From: Lineus longissimus
Lineage: Eukaryota > Nemertea > Pilidiophora > Heteronemertea > Lineidae
Length of the DNA stretch: 64,000 nucleotides
Direction of reading: 5' to 3'
Assembly: GCF_910592395.1 (NCBI RefSeq)
Contig: NC_088313.1
Span: 6,204,501 to 6,268,500, forward strand
A program made the translations under genes and the position numbers. A model generated the notes under the pieces. The model saw only the letters and a program-made list of their open reading frames with translations, had not been told where the DNA came from and made no database searches. Shown piece after piece: positions 9,745 through 20,741 of the stretch; position 1 is the stretch's first letter; every line of letters starts with the position of its first letter.

Positions 9745-10560
9745 TTGCATCTTCCGTTGAAAGGAAAATTCTTTCACAGAATTGCCAACCATGCTGTCCA
9801 GTACCTTTTGTCCCACTTGTCTTGCATTGTCAACATTGACCAATTCACTGGCCGTCACACCACTATCGAGGCCATGCAGAGAGGGCTCTGGGCCAAACGG
9901 ATCAAGATCCTTCAATGTGCCAAGTATCTTGTGTGTGTCCTCTGTGTCCCGCTTCACTAGAGCACAAGTGGTATCCTTATGCTGCTCACTGGTATCACAG
10001 TTCACCTGAGTAAGCTCTCGCATTGAGCAGTTGATATCGGCACAGGCAGGCATGGACAACAACCAAACCAATCGCTGTATCTCAGTCATCCCCCGGCCCC
10101 CTGTTTGTCCTCCACTTGTCTTTATGCTCCTCATTAGGACCTGCTCGATTATCAAGTCACTTGATAGACCTGCCCAATACCTATCACTTCTACGTATGAC
10201 ATGCAAGCCATTCATGAAACTTGCATGTACCAAGGGCTGCCTATCCTCGAGTTGGTGCATCATCTGTAAGTAGACGTACGCTGACTTGGCATACAAGTTG
10301 TGACCAGATGCGGTAAAATATGGTAACATATCTTGCACGCATTGCAGATGTTATGTCCAATTCCCGGTTGGCTCTGCTTTGATGAACATACGAAGGATGC
10401 TGACCATATTCATGTACTGGAGCCAAAGTTTTGCAGTTCGGTGATTCTGCATCGATTTCTTCTCCACATCAAGTTTGTCTTTAATTCTTTGGAGAGCATG
10501 GGACGTTGACACATCGTTTCCAATGCTGGGGTCTGTCATGATGCTATCGTACAGGTTACC
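9745..10560 (-). pseudogene. Fragment of an unnamed multicopy invertebrate protein, one in-frame stop
   Basis: A conserved-looking stretch runs from DVSTSHALQRIKDKLDVE through AKLWLQYMNMVSILRMFIKAE, ASGHNLYAKSAYVYLQMMHQ, HVIRRSDRYWAGLSSDL, IEQVLMRSIKTSGG and GRGMTEIQRLVWLLSMPACA to VGNSVKEFSFQRK. A TAA near 10348 breaks it just after the TGNWT segment, and both sides continue in the same frame. From memory, this block occurs in many uncharacterised invertebrate proteins; I know no function for it. Its C-terminus is replaced by the SGNH remnant at about 9740, so the fragment is truncated at both ends. Confidence 0.55.
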
Positions 10561-10616
10561 AGCTTCAATGAGGTCTGGATCGAGGGTATTAGGCAGGATT
10601 AGCAGCCGCCCGACTC

Positions 10617-10659
10617 CGACTCCGAGTACGAGTCCGAGTGCAACTCGTACTCGGAGTCG
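10617..10659. repeat. Perfect 17-bp inverted repeat in a CTCCGA-rich tract
   Basis: CGACTCCGAGTACGAGT (10617-10633) is exactly the reverse complement of 10643-10659, with a 9-base loop. Further GACTCCGACTCCGAG copies lie at about 10610 and 10690. The tract is 130-170 bp upstream of the HARBI1-like start codon, so it could be a terminal or subterminal structure of that element. Confidence 0.8.
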
Positions 10660-10829
10660 TATTCCAGTTCGATAGATTAGCAGAGTCACGACTCCGACTC
10701 CGAGTTGCTCTTAGTTCCGTCGATTTGACGCTAGATGGCGCAGCGAAAGGTAAACATAGCAGACGACGAAAAATCAGCTGATCGGCAGTGGACGTCTTTT
10801 GACAGTGAATTTAGCGTAGTTTTGACGAA

Positions 10830-12515
10830 ATGGCAGGTTTTATTGAAGGGTTAGGTGTTTTGCTTGATGAAGAGAACGATGATGACATTTTATTAGCGAT
10901 GGAAGCCGCTGGAATGTTTGATGATCCGTTGGAATCTGAGGATGAGGATGAAGACATTGGAAATCACTGGCAGTACAATAGATTTTCCCCTGACAACTTC
11001 ACAAGGAGAGAGTTCAAGGAATATTTCCGCTTCGAAAAAGAACATTTCCCTCGTCTTGAAAAGGCCCTTGCAATGCCAGAGTTCATTATAACTGAAAATC
11101 GCACAAAAGCGTCAGGATCAGAAGCTCTTGCGATCACACTCCGCAGGTTGTGCTATCCAAACAGATACAGAGACCTCATCAGAGACTTCGGACGTTCAAA
11201 AACAGATATCGGATTGATCTTCAATGCAACTATGCACAAGTTGTATGATCTCCACTCACATCGGCTAAGTACATTCGATCAGACCTGGCTGGGACCACAG
11301 TACTTAGAGCAGTATTGTGCAGCAATAAGCAGGAAAGGCTGTCAAATGGATCACATCTTTGGTTTCATCGATGGGACAGTGCGAGCCTGCTGTCGTCCAA
11401 AGCATGACCAGCGCCTCCTATACAATGGACATAAGAGGGTACACGCTTTGAAATTTCAGATGAGACATGCATGGGGAGGAGGGGCGGGGCGGGGGGAGGG
11501 GTGAGGGTGTTGAACACAGAGTGCAAGGACAGATACCATCCACCTCCACAACACAATACATGTACAGGACCTATGATTTGTGGAACTTCTCCAGGGATGA
11601 AGGACAAACTGTCCTCACTGCTGAGTAGCCGGCCTTCCACAGTGAAGACAGCTTGGCCAAATATACATACATAAAAATCTCTTATAATTTTTTAACAAAA
11701 TTTATTTATCCCTGAGCAACAGAAAATTTAACAAACAAAACAGTCGTCTCACAGGGTTACCGAGAGTACTTGTAGTTAAGAAATGATTCACCCAGCTCTT
11801 CTTCAAATGAATAATTTCCTCGACTCATGGTGAATGGATCACACGTGTATTAAGGTGATTCATTGTTTTTTACCAATTACAAAAATTAGGTACGGTACTA
11901 AAAGTAATTATATTCCTGTGCATTCTCCTGTTGAAAAAGCTGCTGCTGCTGTGTGAGCAACCCTGTATATACATGCTTCAATAAAATCAATTTTACATTA
12001 CTCAGTGCTGAAGATGATCTGACACTATACTGTTTCTCTTCCAGAGCGTAATGGCACCCAATGGCCTGATTGTGAATTTGTTTGGCCCCATGGAAGGCAA
12101 GAGGCATGACTGCGCCCTGCTCCGAGAAAGCCACATTCTGCAAAATATGTCTGAAGCGGAAAACCTGATCCGTCAAGATGGAACACAGCTGGCAATATAC
12201 GGGGATCCTGCTTATCCTATGAGGCTTCAGCTCTTTTGCCCGTTCGGTGGGGCTTATCTCATGCCACAGCAGCAGCTTTTCAACAGGAGAATGTCAACCG
12301 TTCGAGAATGCGTTGAATGGGGTTTCGGCAAAATAATTCAGCAGTTTGTCTTTCTTGACTACAAGAAAAACCTCAAGGTACTACTTCAGCCAATTGGGAA
12401 ATATTACATTGTTGGAGCTCTCTTAGCAAATGCCCACACATGCCTGTACGGTGGGAATGTTTCCAGCTTCTTTGACCTTGACCCACCAGAGTTGGAGGTA
12501 TATTTTGCAGACTAA
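10830..12515 (+). CDS. HARBI1-like PIF/Harbinger transposase, two exons with a damaged donor site
   Basis: Exon 1 is 10830-11459 and exon 2 is 12045-12515, giving 366 residues (HARBI1 is about 349). The catalytic triad is complete: D in FGFIDGTVRACCRP, D in IYGDPAYPMR, and E in RECVEWGFGKI. An acidic N-terminus (DEENDDDILLAMEAAG) and a helix-turn-helix-like region (YPNRYRDLIRDFGRS) precede it. The exons join in phase 0 and in frame (KFQ then SVMAPNGL). The acceptor is strong (TTTCTCTTCCAG), but the donor reads CAG|ATGAGA where CAG|GTGAGA is expected, so G has become A at the first intron base. No usable in-frame GT replaces it: the GTGAGG at 11501 would shift the frame. Transposases of this family normally act with a Myb-like partner protein. 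Confidence 0.8.
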
Positions 12516-13356
12516 GAACTAGCTGAGTACTACATGTGAGTTGACTAAAAAAACATGTCCTACATTTGATCCTTTTTCAACTTCACCACATTTACAGTAC
12601 TGGTACACACTGAAGGAGTTCAGTATGACATACAGAGCTGCTCATGAGCTACTGGCCATTAATCTCATCCATTAGGCCTACTTTATGAAGTTATTAGGAT
12701 CAAAAGTATGACATGTTCTTTTCCATCCAAGTAGTAATTTGTGGCATTACAAACTTTAGATACCACCGGTACCGCAAAACAAATACATGTAGGCCTACAA
12801 CAGGCCTCCAGGTACTGACATGACACATGTATCACCTTATTTACAGTTAGGACCATACATGTACTTTTACTAGAGTTGTTGCTTACTCACTGCAGTCTGA
12901 TCTGAAGAATAGCAACCAATTAGTGTTTCAGCACTTCTTTCAGCACTTCTCACTGCATAGGCCCTCTTTCTACTGTTAGGCAGTGCTGTCTAATGTTGAT
13001 AGGCCAAGGAAATGAGGCACAATAGGGTATGGAAAGTCCAGCAGTGCAACTGTAGTGAGTAAGCAACAACTCATGAATCTTGTGTCAAAATTAAAACTAT
13101 CTGTGATATCGACATCTGTCAAACTGAAGCCATCTGTGATTGAGACATTAGTCAGCCATCTGAGATTTTGACATACAATCTGGAGAACAGTCTTGAATTT
13201 GGCCAACTGCCTCCCTCAAGGAAACATTCACTGTTGTTTTTTAATCAAATTAGCTGTACCCGGTCGCAGTGTAAAAATCATTTGATGCCAAATAATAAAT
13301 TGAAATGTTGGTTACAAAGTAGTTGCTTTGCATTAGGTTTTACCACTGAGCCAGAA
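12516..13356. other. Non-coding, no gene seen
   Basis: 3' flank of the HARBI1-like gene. No protein frame, structured repeat or RNA gene could be supported. Confidence 0.4.
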
Positions 13357-13561
13357 GAAAAGTGAATACTTTTGCTGAGGTATAGCATCCCAGAATGCTT
13401 ATTTGCCCACATTTCTCTATACAAAATGTAGGTATAATTCCCGGGTATTATTCATGCCCAATTTGACCAGAAAAGTGCAAATAACATTGTGAGTAAATTG
13501 GCCAAACTATTGAGTAAAATAGCATTATTTGATGCTACACCTCAGCAAAAGTATTCTTTTC
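13357..13561. repeat. 205-bp MITE with ~31-bp terminal inverted repeats
   Basis: The left end 13357-13389 carries ATACTTTTGCTGAGGT and TAGCATC. The right end 13531-13561 is its reverse complement, with two small differences. The interior is AT-rich and non-coding. It sits in the intergenic gap between the HARBI1-like gene and the Myb/SANT gene. Confidence 0.65.
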
Positions 13562-13589
13562 TCACCATCTTCACTAGCATACTAGTACA

Positions 13590-14776
13590 CTACTCATCCT
13601 TCATTCTCATTTTCAATTCTAGTTCACGAAGCTGAAGCTCCTTCTCCTTCAGAGCAAGTTCCTTTAAAGATCTTTCGTGGGCCAATTCGATCTCGCGTTG
13701 CCTGACATCACATTCCCTCCTAGACTTTTCTGCTAGAAATTCGAACACCAATGTTGCTTTTCTTTTCTTGGGCTCTTTCCCGATACCTTCTTTGTCATCA
13801 ACACCAACGGCAGACCCTGGAATTTGAAGCAAGCATTATAAACAAGATTGTTCGCCTCGGATTGCTCTTTGCTCTAACAGCCGCAATTGAATTGAAATAT
13901 GTGATCCATTCCTGATTGCGATATTTACACTCCATAGAGAAAAATCATAAACTTGTGCATGGAATCAAGGATTGTCCCTCATCACTACATCATTCCTGTC
14001 AAGTAACCTAAATTCATGTTGATCACAGTCGATCAGCTCATCATGTGCAGGGGGGGGGTCATGAAACCCAGGATAAAAAAATCACTTAAATCATACCTTC
14101 AGGACGAAGTCCCTCCATGGCCTTCTTACGTATGTCCTTCGCTCGTTGCTCATCCTCCTTTTCTTTAATTTTCCTTTCATCTTTTAATGCTGTTGCCGCT
14201 GCCGATGCCTCGCTTTTCATGCCATCTATCTCCCTTAGAAGTTCCCCCCTCTCTGTAACTTCCTCGTCTGTGCCAGACCTGTTGGAATTTAAAAAAAGGA
14301 TGCCAATATATATTTTTTTTCTAGGTGTGTAAGCAGTGTAGCTCTACATATGTGGTGTCTGATGTCTCTTTTAAATACAAAATCTTCATATACCCGTAAG
14401 AGATTAAGCAATGTAGGATAAGTTTTTTGCCACGTATAGTACAGATTAACATTCTGCCAATTCATTGTAAATCGTAGATTTTAACATGATTGGCCGATTA
14501 TACTATACATGTATGAACATAGAATGAGGATTATTGTTGTAGCTTACTTACGCGCGAAGTGAAGCCAACTCATCTTTCCGAAACTTTTCTAATAAATTGG
14601 CAACTCTGTCTTGCATGCTTCTCTCTGTTGGCAAGATATCCTTGGTGATCATTGAGAACTCTTTCATTGCAGAAATGAAATTTTGTTTCACCTCCGGCCA
14701 GCCGCCCTCTGTTGAACTTGAATACGGATTTATCGTTACCACTTCCTTTAGTAACATGATATCCTTCTTTAGCCCA
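13590..14776 (-). CDS. Myb/SANT-like DNA-binding protein with C-terminal coiled coil (last three exons)
   Basis: Three exons join in frame: 14552-14776, 14097-14278 and 13590-13816. Donors are GTAAGT and GTATGA; acceptors are TTTTCCCAG, TTCCAACAG and ATTCCAG. The first exon carries a Myb/SANT-like (MADF-type) domain: INPYSSSTEGGWPEVKQNF, then MQDRVANLLEKFRKDELASL. The junction gives ASGTDEEVTER. The second and third exons are highly charged coiled coil (ERKIKEKEDEQRAKDIRKKA; LKEKELQLRELELKMRMKDE-stop). The frame enters exon 14776 in mid-codon, so at least one 5' exon is missing. Proteins of this plan are often the DNA-binding partner of Harbinger-type transposases or their domesticated kin. 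Pairing with the gene at 10830 is inference. Confidence 0.65.
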
Positions 14777-15030
14777 CTGGGAAAACCAACGGCTACATAT
14801 GGTTAGGGTCAGGAACTGAACATGACCTAAACATGAACAAATCATAATCATAATCATAATGATAATCATAATCATGACTATGCGGTTGGATTGCCAAAAA
14901 TGTATGATCGAATGTCAGTGCTAAACAGTGACACGACATCGCGTCAAAATTTAAAAGTGGGAAATCAACCGTAGCATCGCTTTGGGAAACATGCCACCTA
15001 TAAGTGGCAAGTGAGCCGATGAGAACATAC

Positions 15031-16017
15031 CAGAATCGCAATAGTTCAGCATTTTCAACAGTTGCTCCTGCACAATAGCAGCAATAAAATCTTGGTATGG
15101 CTTCTCTGAGTGTGGCCCTGTGTCGCAGAATTCTGAAGCCCAGAGTACTGCATCATCTTTGGAGGGATGGTTTGACTTGATCTGGAAAGAAAATGCAAAG
15201 CTGAACAGCAAAGATATGAATGTTTAAAATCATATAATGGTTGTGTACATACATGTTGTGACTGGCCAAAGGTTTTTTTCGTGTACATGTAGACCTGCAG
15301 GTGAAAATGAAATCGATTGGTCAAACAGGTTTTTGTGTTGAATCCCAATATGCTGAACTGCTTGTCACACCATCACAAGATCTATAACATACCTCTCCGA
15401 TAAACTCATCGAACTTGTGAACACCACACACAAAGGAAGCCAAACGGAGGAAACTTGTGTGTTTTTGTACTCCATTCAAAATCAAATCTGCACTGACAAA
15501 TGCACAATCGCTGTTTTCAGTTGTCGTCTTGAATAATGAATGTGTTGTATGAATGTCCAAGGGAGTGTACTGTATGAACCTAGTTATAAAAAGATAAGGA
15601 TAAGTGTTCTTAGATAGATGAGTGTCATCAGTACGAAATAGTCATAATAATAATATTATATTACATGTAAGTATGTTACCCGTGGACATGGAGGTAACAT
15701 ACATGTACCGAATGTCCCCCCGCCATGATCCAGCTGCTCTTTGTCAAGTTGGTAAGGAACTGAAGAGTCTTTCAAGTGTTGATTATCTTGTCCTTAGGTT
15801 AGGATGGGTACGAGTAGCAGTAACAGTATACAGGTATTTACCCATCACCAAATGTTCCCAGCTCTGTTGATGCAACCGATGTCTGGTCTCTTGGTACACC
15901 ATCCTTTGCTACAGCTGGCAAGAGTGGATGTAGGGCAGCAGCAACTTCTTTGCACACTTTTAAGTTGACCAGGGAGAGCATGTACATCAAGGTCACACAC
16001 GCCAGTTCAGAAAACTC
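15031..16017 (-). CDS. Unrecognised spliced gene, three internal exons
   Basis: Exons 15842-16017, 15393-15579 and 15031-15181 have canonical borders (acceptors TTTTTTTACAG, AACTAG, TTTCCAG; donors GTAAAT, GTATGT, GTATGT). They stay in one frame across both joins. The encoded ~170 residues are mixed helical and include LACVTLMYMLSLVNLKVCKE, LHTAF-free Cys/Phe-rich RLASFVCGVHKFDEFIGE, and WASEFCDTGPHSEKPYQDF. I do not recognise the family. The last donor leaves a phase that does not fit the next Myb/SANT exon (a stop results), so I treat them as separate genes or assume a missed exon. An upstream exon ending GVIEK near 16370 is possible. Confidence 0.45.
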
Positions 16018-16668
16018 CTGTAAAAAAAGGACATGACCCATTGAAGAACCAAATAAGATAAACCGTACAAGTATAGGAAGTTGTTCAATTCAGTTATTCT
16101 TTCAGCTCAAATCACTCCTGACTTAAAAGCTTTACAAAATTGACCCAAGAGCAAAAACTTCTAGACCGAATCAGGATAAATCTGGTATCATTTTTCTTCC
16201 GAAAAAAGATTCCTTGTCCATTGGTACCAGTAGCTTTGAATCTCAAGAGTAGTGGAAGTATGCTTGTGCATTTTTGGGGGCCACCCTGCATAAATGTGTT
16301 CATTTTACTTCACTTCCACCAATAGCTGGTGCAAATGTATTTCAATTCATGATACCTTTTCAATAACACCCTTTGCCGCAGGACGGATCTCTGCAGGAAG
16401 GGACCATACAATGACATGAATGAATCATTTGACGATCCTTGAGGCTCTTGTTGATCCACAGGTGGAGCCTAAAATTAGAAATAGGGTATTGGTCATTATA
16501 TCCCATCACTGGAAAAGATTTCCTGGCAAATTTGTGGTCCAACTACTTTGTTATGAAGACATGTCAATGAGCCCTCTATTCACGACTTCTGCTGACCTGT
16601 TCCAAGATACTATAAAAACATGCATGCTTTAACTTGTACTGGGACTCACTTGTGAATGGTGGTGCGTT

Positions 16669-16821
16669 TCAGCCGAGCTTGCCTTGGCCTTCTTGCTCTT
16701 TACGTTTGCATTTTCTATTAAGTCCACCAAGCATGCTTCTCTTCTCACCCTTTGGACGGCCACGACCAATTGGAGTAGGCTTCAACTTTAAACGCTGCTT
16801 TAGTTCGTCCATCGTTCTGAT
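16669..16821 (-). CDS. Last exon of the ZSWIM-like gene
   Basis: The acceptor CGTTTCAG precedes ATC AGA ACG ATG. The exon encodes IRTMDELKQRLKLKPTPIGR and then GRPKGEKRSMLGG and a Lys-rich end before a stop. It joins the donor at 16986 (GAG|GTACGG) in phase 0. A basic GRPKG (AT-hook-like) C-terminus is usual in ZSWIM/MULE-derived proteins. It supplies the nuclear, DNA-contacting tail after the acidic repeats. Confidence 0.6.
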   Translation of the reverse strand: MRTMDELKQRLKLKPTPIGRGRPKGEKRSMLGGLNRKCKRKEQEGQGKLG

Positions 16822-16986
16822 CTGAAACGATGAAGGAGAATAAAGATGAAGAAGATGAGGGACATTACATGTGGCACGACATTCAATGTTATATAAAATA
16901 CCATAAAAAATAGCCAAATATCCTCAAGTTACAGGAAAATTTAAAGCTGACATTTGATTGTGCAATGTCTGCACTCAGTGCCGTAC

Positions 16987-19204
16987 CTCAGTCATCAAAG
17001 TGTCTGCGGACGACCCTGCAACCACATCATCTGCAACCACACCACCAGCAACTTCATCACCAACCACATCATCAACACGTTCCTCAGCGACCTCATCATC
17101 AGCACCTTCCTCTGCAACCATACCACCAGCAACTGCATCACCAAGCACATCATCAACACGTTCCTCCATGTCCTCAGCGACCACATCATCAGCACGTTCC
17201 TCTGCGACCATACCACCAGCAACTTCATCACTAACCACATCATCAGCACGTTCCTCTGCGACCATACCACCAGCAACTTCATCACTAACCACATCATCAG
17301 CACGCTCCTTTGTGACCATACCACCAGCAACTTCATCACCAACCACATCATCAACACGTTCCTTCATGTCCTCAGCGACTTCATCATCAGCATCTTCCTC
17401 TGCGACCACACCACCAGCAACTGCATCACCAAGCACATCATCAACACGTTCCTTCATGTCCTCAGCGACTTCATCATCAGCATCTTCCTCTGCGACCATA
17501 CCACCAGCAACTTCATCACTAACCACATCATCAACACGTTCCTCAGCAACCACATCAACAGCAACCGCATCATCAGCACCATCTTCACTAACCACACCAT
17601 CAGCTCTCTCCCCTGCAACTACATCACTAGCAACCACTTGTTCATCATCATCACCAACTTGAACAGTCACTTGCTTACCTTCAGCGAAAGCCTTGGCAAT
17701 GATTCCAACTAACTCATATCTTGCCAGGAATTGCTTGTGGCCAAGATCAGTTGAAAGATTTGATATCTTCCTCAGCACCCTGTTCATCTCATTGAACTTT
17801 TCTGTCCTTGTCAGAGGTTTTCTGGGGTCCAATGTCCTCACCAACATCCCACTCCCAGCAGAAGGATTATACCCCACAGAACAACCATGGCCAGCCTTTC
17901 TCCATCTCTTGGCGATCCACTCCAAATTGAACACATCGGCTGCATCGGGGCATCTAAAAATATGGTGACATGGCAGCATGGTTGTAGTGAAGAACTGACA
18001 GGTACAGCATATTTCCTATTTCGTCATCTTCACCTCGTACCGTTGGCATGGTTTGTCCACAACCAAGAGAGAAAAATTGTCGACTTGTCCCTGCGAAATG
18101 TCATATAGGACCTTGCAGTGCCCCTTGATATTAGCTGTCACAGTATCCGCAGCATAGGGCGTAGCGAGAGACTGAAGTTTTTCAACAACTGCATCCTGGT
18201 TCCCATTCACGTAACGAACCGTCAGTTGCTGATAGCACTCAGCAGCTTCCAATCGGTCATCCTTTCTGAAATTTACTTTCACAAGTTCATGGATGAACTG
18301 CAAAACAGTCATTTTGGATGAGCAGGTCTGTTTTTGCTTTTCGTGGTAACTTTCCAGGATGTTGGTTGTCCTCTGCCCAAGGTTGAGGAAGCGCTTCCTT
18401 GAATATGCCACCCACATACCTCTACTTTCGTGCCAGTTTTTGGTGAAGTACGCAGAGAACTCAGCAAAACTGTCGTCTTCTTGGAGAGTTTTGAAGTGTT
18501 TGTCATCGTCAGACTCTGTATGTGAAAATGTCAACTTGGAACAGAGCTGCAATAATCTGTCTTTCACAGACCTACCGAGAGGCAGCTTCACAACCTCGGC
18601 CCGCAATGCCTTGAAGACATGAAATAAACACAAAAATATTTTCGCATTTGGCCACAATCCCTTAATTACAGCCATTTCATTGAAATCTTTGTCAACAATG
18701 AACACCTGTGTCTCTTTAGTTTCTGGGTTAAGTTCCTGAAACACTTGCACATTTATGAAGTGACTTCTTTTTTTCATCTGAGAGAATTGCCTGTCCGACA
18801 ACCTGACCGTTTCCGTTTCCATCGACTACCATGATAGTCGACAAAGGCATGCGTTTGTTGTTCACTCTATATGTGTTGTCGACAAAAAGCACTTTGCTGA
18901 ACCTCTGGGCGTTCTCCCTCATTTTTGTTGTTTGAATGAAGATGAGTTCATGTTCGTCTTTTGTATTTACGAACAATCTAATGTGGGCAGAGGGGTCATC
19001 CTTAAGAAGTCCTTCTATCTCGTCAAGAATCTTGTGTTCTTCGGATCCCTGCCGACCTGCCTTGGTTCGAATATAGTGAATGTCCTTCGTGGTTATCATC
19101 TTGTTGCCAGCGGACTGTAGCAGCTCCATGACTTTGGAGGCCTCGATATTTAACTTTAGCAACTGCTCTGCTGTGTGGAGCTCATCAGGACTGACACGTC
19201 GAAC
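16987..19204 (-). pseudogene. ZSWIM-like, MULE-transposase-derived gene, main exon with frameshift and stop
   Basis: The exon begins after ATATTCACAG with VRRVSPDELHTAEQLL. The MULE transposase core follows: KVLFVDNTYRVNNKRM with the first Asp, VFIVDKDFNEMAVIKG with the second Asp, then AKIFLCLFHVFKALRAEV. A SWIM finger follows: CTCQFFTTTMLPCHHI (C-x-C...C-x-H). The last ~240 residues are acidic tandem repeats of the type ADDVVSDEVAGGMVAEER. Two lesions break the frame. An A7 run near 18769-18776 shifts it by +1, with clear homology on both sides. A TAG near 18016 lies in frame just before the SWIM finger. The 334-codon tail is otherwise clean, so the lesions are either recent or sequence errors. 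Known ZSWIM proteins serve in ubiquitin ligases; function here is unknown. Confidence 0.7.
16990..17660 (-). repeat. Coding minisatellite: acidic repeats of the ZSWIM-like protein
   Basis: The DNA consists of 30-100-bp units built on ACCAGCAACTTCATCA, CCACATCATCA(G/A)CACGTTCCTC and related strings on the plus strand. Read on the minus strand they encode repeating DDVV-DEVAGG-MVAEER blocks, about a dozen. Unit lengths are multiples of 3, so expansion keeps the frame. The opposite strand is open too, but only because the repeat lacks stops in several frames. Confidence 0.75.
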
Positions 19205-19999
19205 CTGTGAATATAATCAAGAAATGTTACATTTTTGGAGAAAAAGGCACCAAACAACATATTGTAGACCTCTGAACACTCGGGGTTGGTTTCGGGAGTC
19301 TAGAAATGGATTCTAGGACATTCGCCACCTGCCGCCGGATTTTTGCACATACATGTAAAACTAACCCTAACCCTTCCCCATTTTCCGGTGGTAAATGTCT
19401 GGGTTGAAAAAGTCAGATAATCAAACTTTAAATATTACATGTATGGGGGAAATTTCTTTATCGTTACCTAGGGCATGAAGGACAAAAATGAAGAAAACAA
19501 CTTTTTTTCTTTTTTTTCATTTAACTGAAATTAATTCCCTCTATAATTTGAGCATCAGTATCAGTGATTTCTTCCCATTTTCAAGACAGCCCCGTCAATT
19601 ACATTACTCGAGCGGCACCCCGCCATTGATCGCTGACGTACAAGATACTGCATGAAGGAATCCCCCTCCCCGGTCTCTTGAGGTGGGAAGGCGAACCAGA
19701 AGGCAGATAAGAAAAACGCAGACAACTGAGCACTGCGTAAACAATACTACATGTACTATGTAACAGTAAAACTCGCGTAGCTCGGTACCTTCAGGACGAA
19801 AGATTTCTATGACGACTTACAAGTACATGTATGACGACTTGCAATGTAGTAAAGACAATGAAATAATTGAAATTTGGACTTTCTGGCAGGTGCCGACTTG
19901 GGCACAGTGACATGTTATACGATGTCTAGTTACACGAGTTTTACTGTATCACTTCACAACATTATTGCACCAAGCAAAAATACTGTTATATAATATTAG

Positions 20000-20421
20000 T
20001 AAGGTTACTTTCAAATAGTACTGTAGTGTTAACAATATCATAGTATGCTAATACAGTTTACCCGCCAAACTCAAGGCCACATTTTGTATAATGCTTTCTC
20101 CTGATTGGTCAGTTTTGCTACGTCTTGACGTCTTCGCGTCAGAGAATAAAAAGCCGCACGCGCTTCCGCGCAGCCCCCTTTTGTTTTACCAGATCTCTCT
20201 CGCTTGTACACGAGGAGACTGGCTGTGCCGATCCGGTGATTATACCATGTGGAACAATTGATCAATTGTTCTAAGCTATCCTTCTATGGAATAAACCACA
20301 GTAAACGAGTATTCCGAGTATGTGAATTTATTGACGAACCTTGATTGACAAACGTGCTTATCGTTAGGACGTGTCAAGGACTTCAGGAGGCAAAGTTCTA
20401 CGGAGGATTCGGAATATAACA
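20000..20421 (+). repeat. Putative solo LTR
   Basis: The block has a promoter-like AATAAAAAG near 20144 ahead of a GC-rich start region. AATAAA follows near 20290, and the block ends ...GGAATATAACA. That order (TATA, R, polyadenylation signal, CA end) is LTR-like. It contains a perfect 20-bp palindrome (GAACAATTGATCAATTGTTC, 20251-20270). The left border is uncertain and no target duplication was found. Confidence 0.4.
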
Positions 20422-20741
20422 ATACACCAAAAAGCATGCAAAGAGCCCAAGCAACCAAAGCACATAGGGCCTATTCATGCAGGGGCCAGCAAAGAAGCAT
20501 ACATGAACTACATACAAACATAGTGAATACTTTTTATTTTGTAAGCGAAGAACAATGATGATTAAACTTGCTTTGTTCCTACACCATCACCATACACCAC
20601 AGGAATAGCATAGAGCAGGATTTGATTTTGATGACAGTGTGAAAGCAAGGTTATTATATATATTTGTATGAACTAGTGACAGTGAGTGGGACCATAACCA
20701 TCAAGACAATACACTTTATTACACTAGGAAAGATACCCGTG

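Noticed and set aside
11455-11504. Alternative GT donor at 11501 (GGG|GTGAGG) for the HARBI1-like intron
   Set aside because: Use of it would add 41 bases and break the frame into exon 2.
14552-15181. Single gene joining the unknown exons (15031-16017) to the Myb/SANT exons
   Set aside because: Direct joining of 15031 to 14776 gives an in-frame stop; a missing exon would be needed.
16954-17712. Plus-strand Thr/Ser/His-rich frames of 234-252 codons
   Set aside because: They lie opposite the acidic repeats of the ZSWIM-like gene and show no domain; the repeat simply lacks stops in several frames.
18766-18780. A AAA AAG heptamer at the ZSWIM-like frameshift, resembling a programmed -1 slippery site
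   Set aside because: The downstream homologous frame is +1 relative to the upstream frame, not -1, so slippage at this heptamer would not restore the protein.
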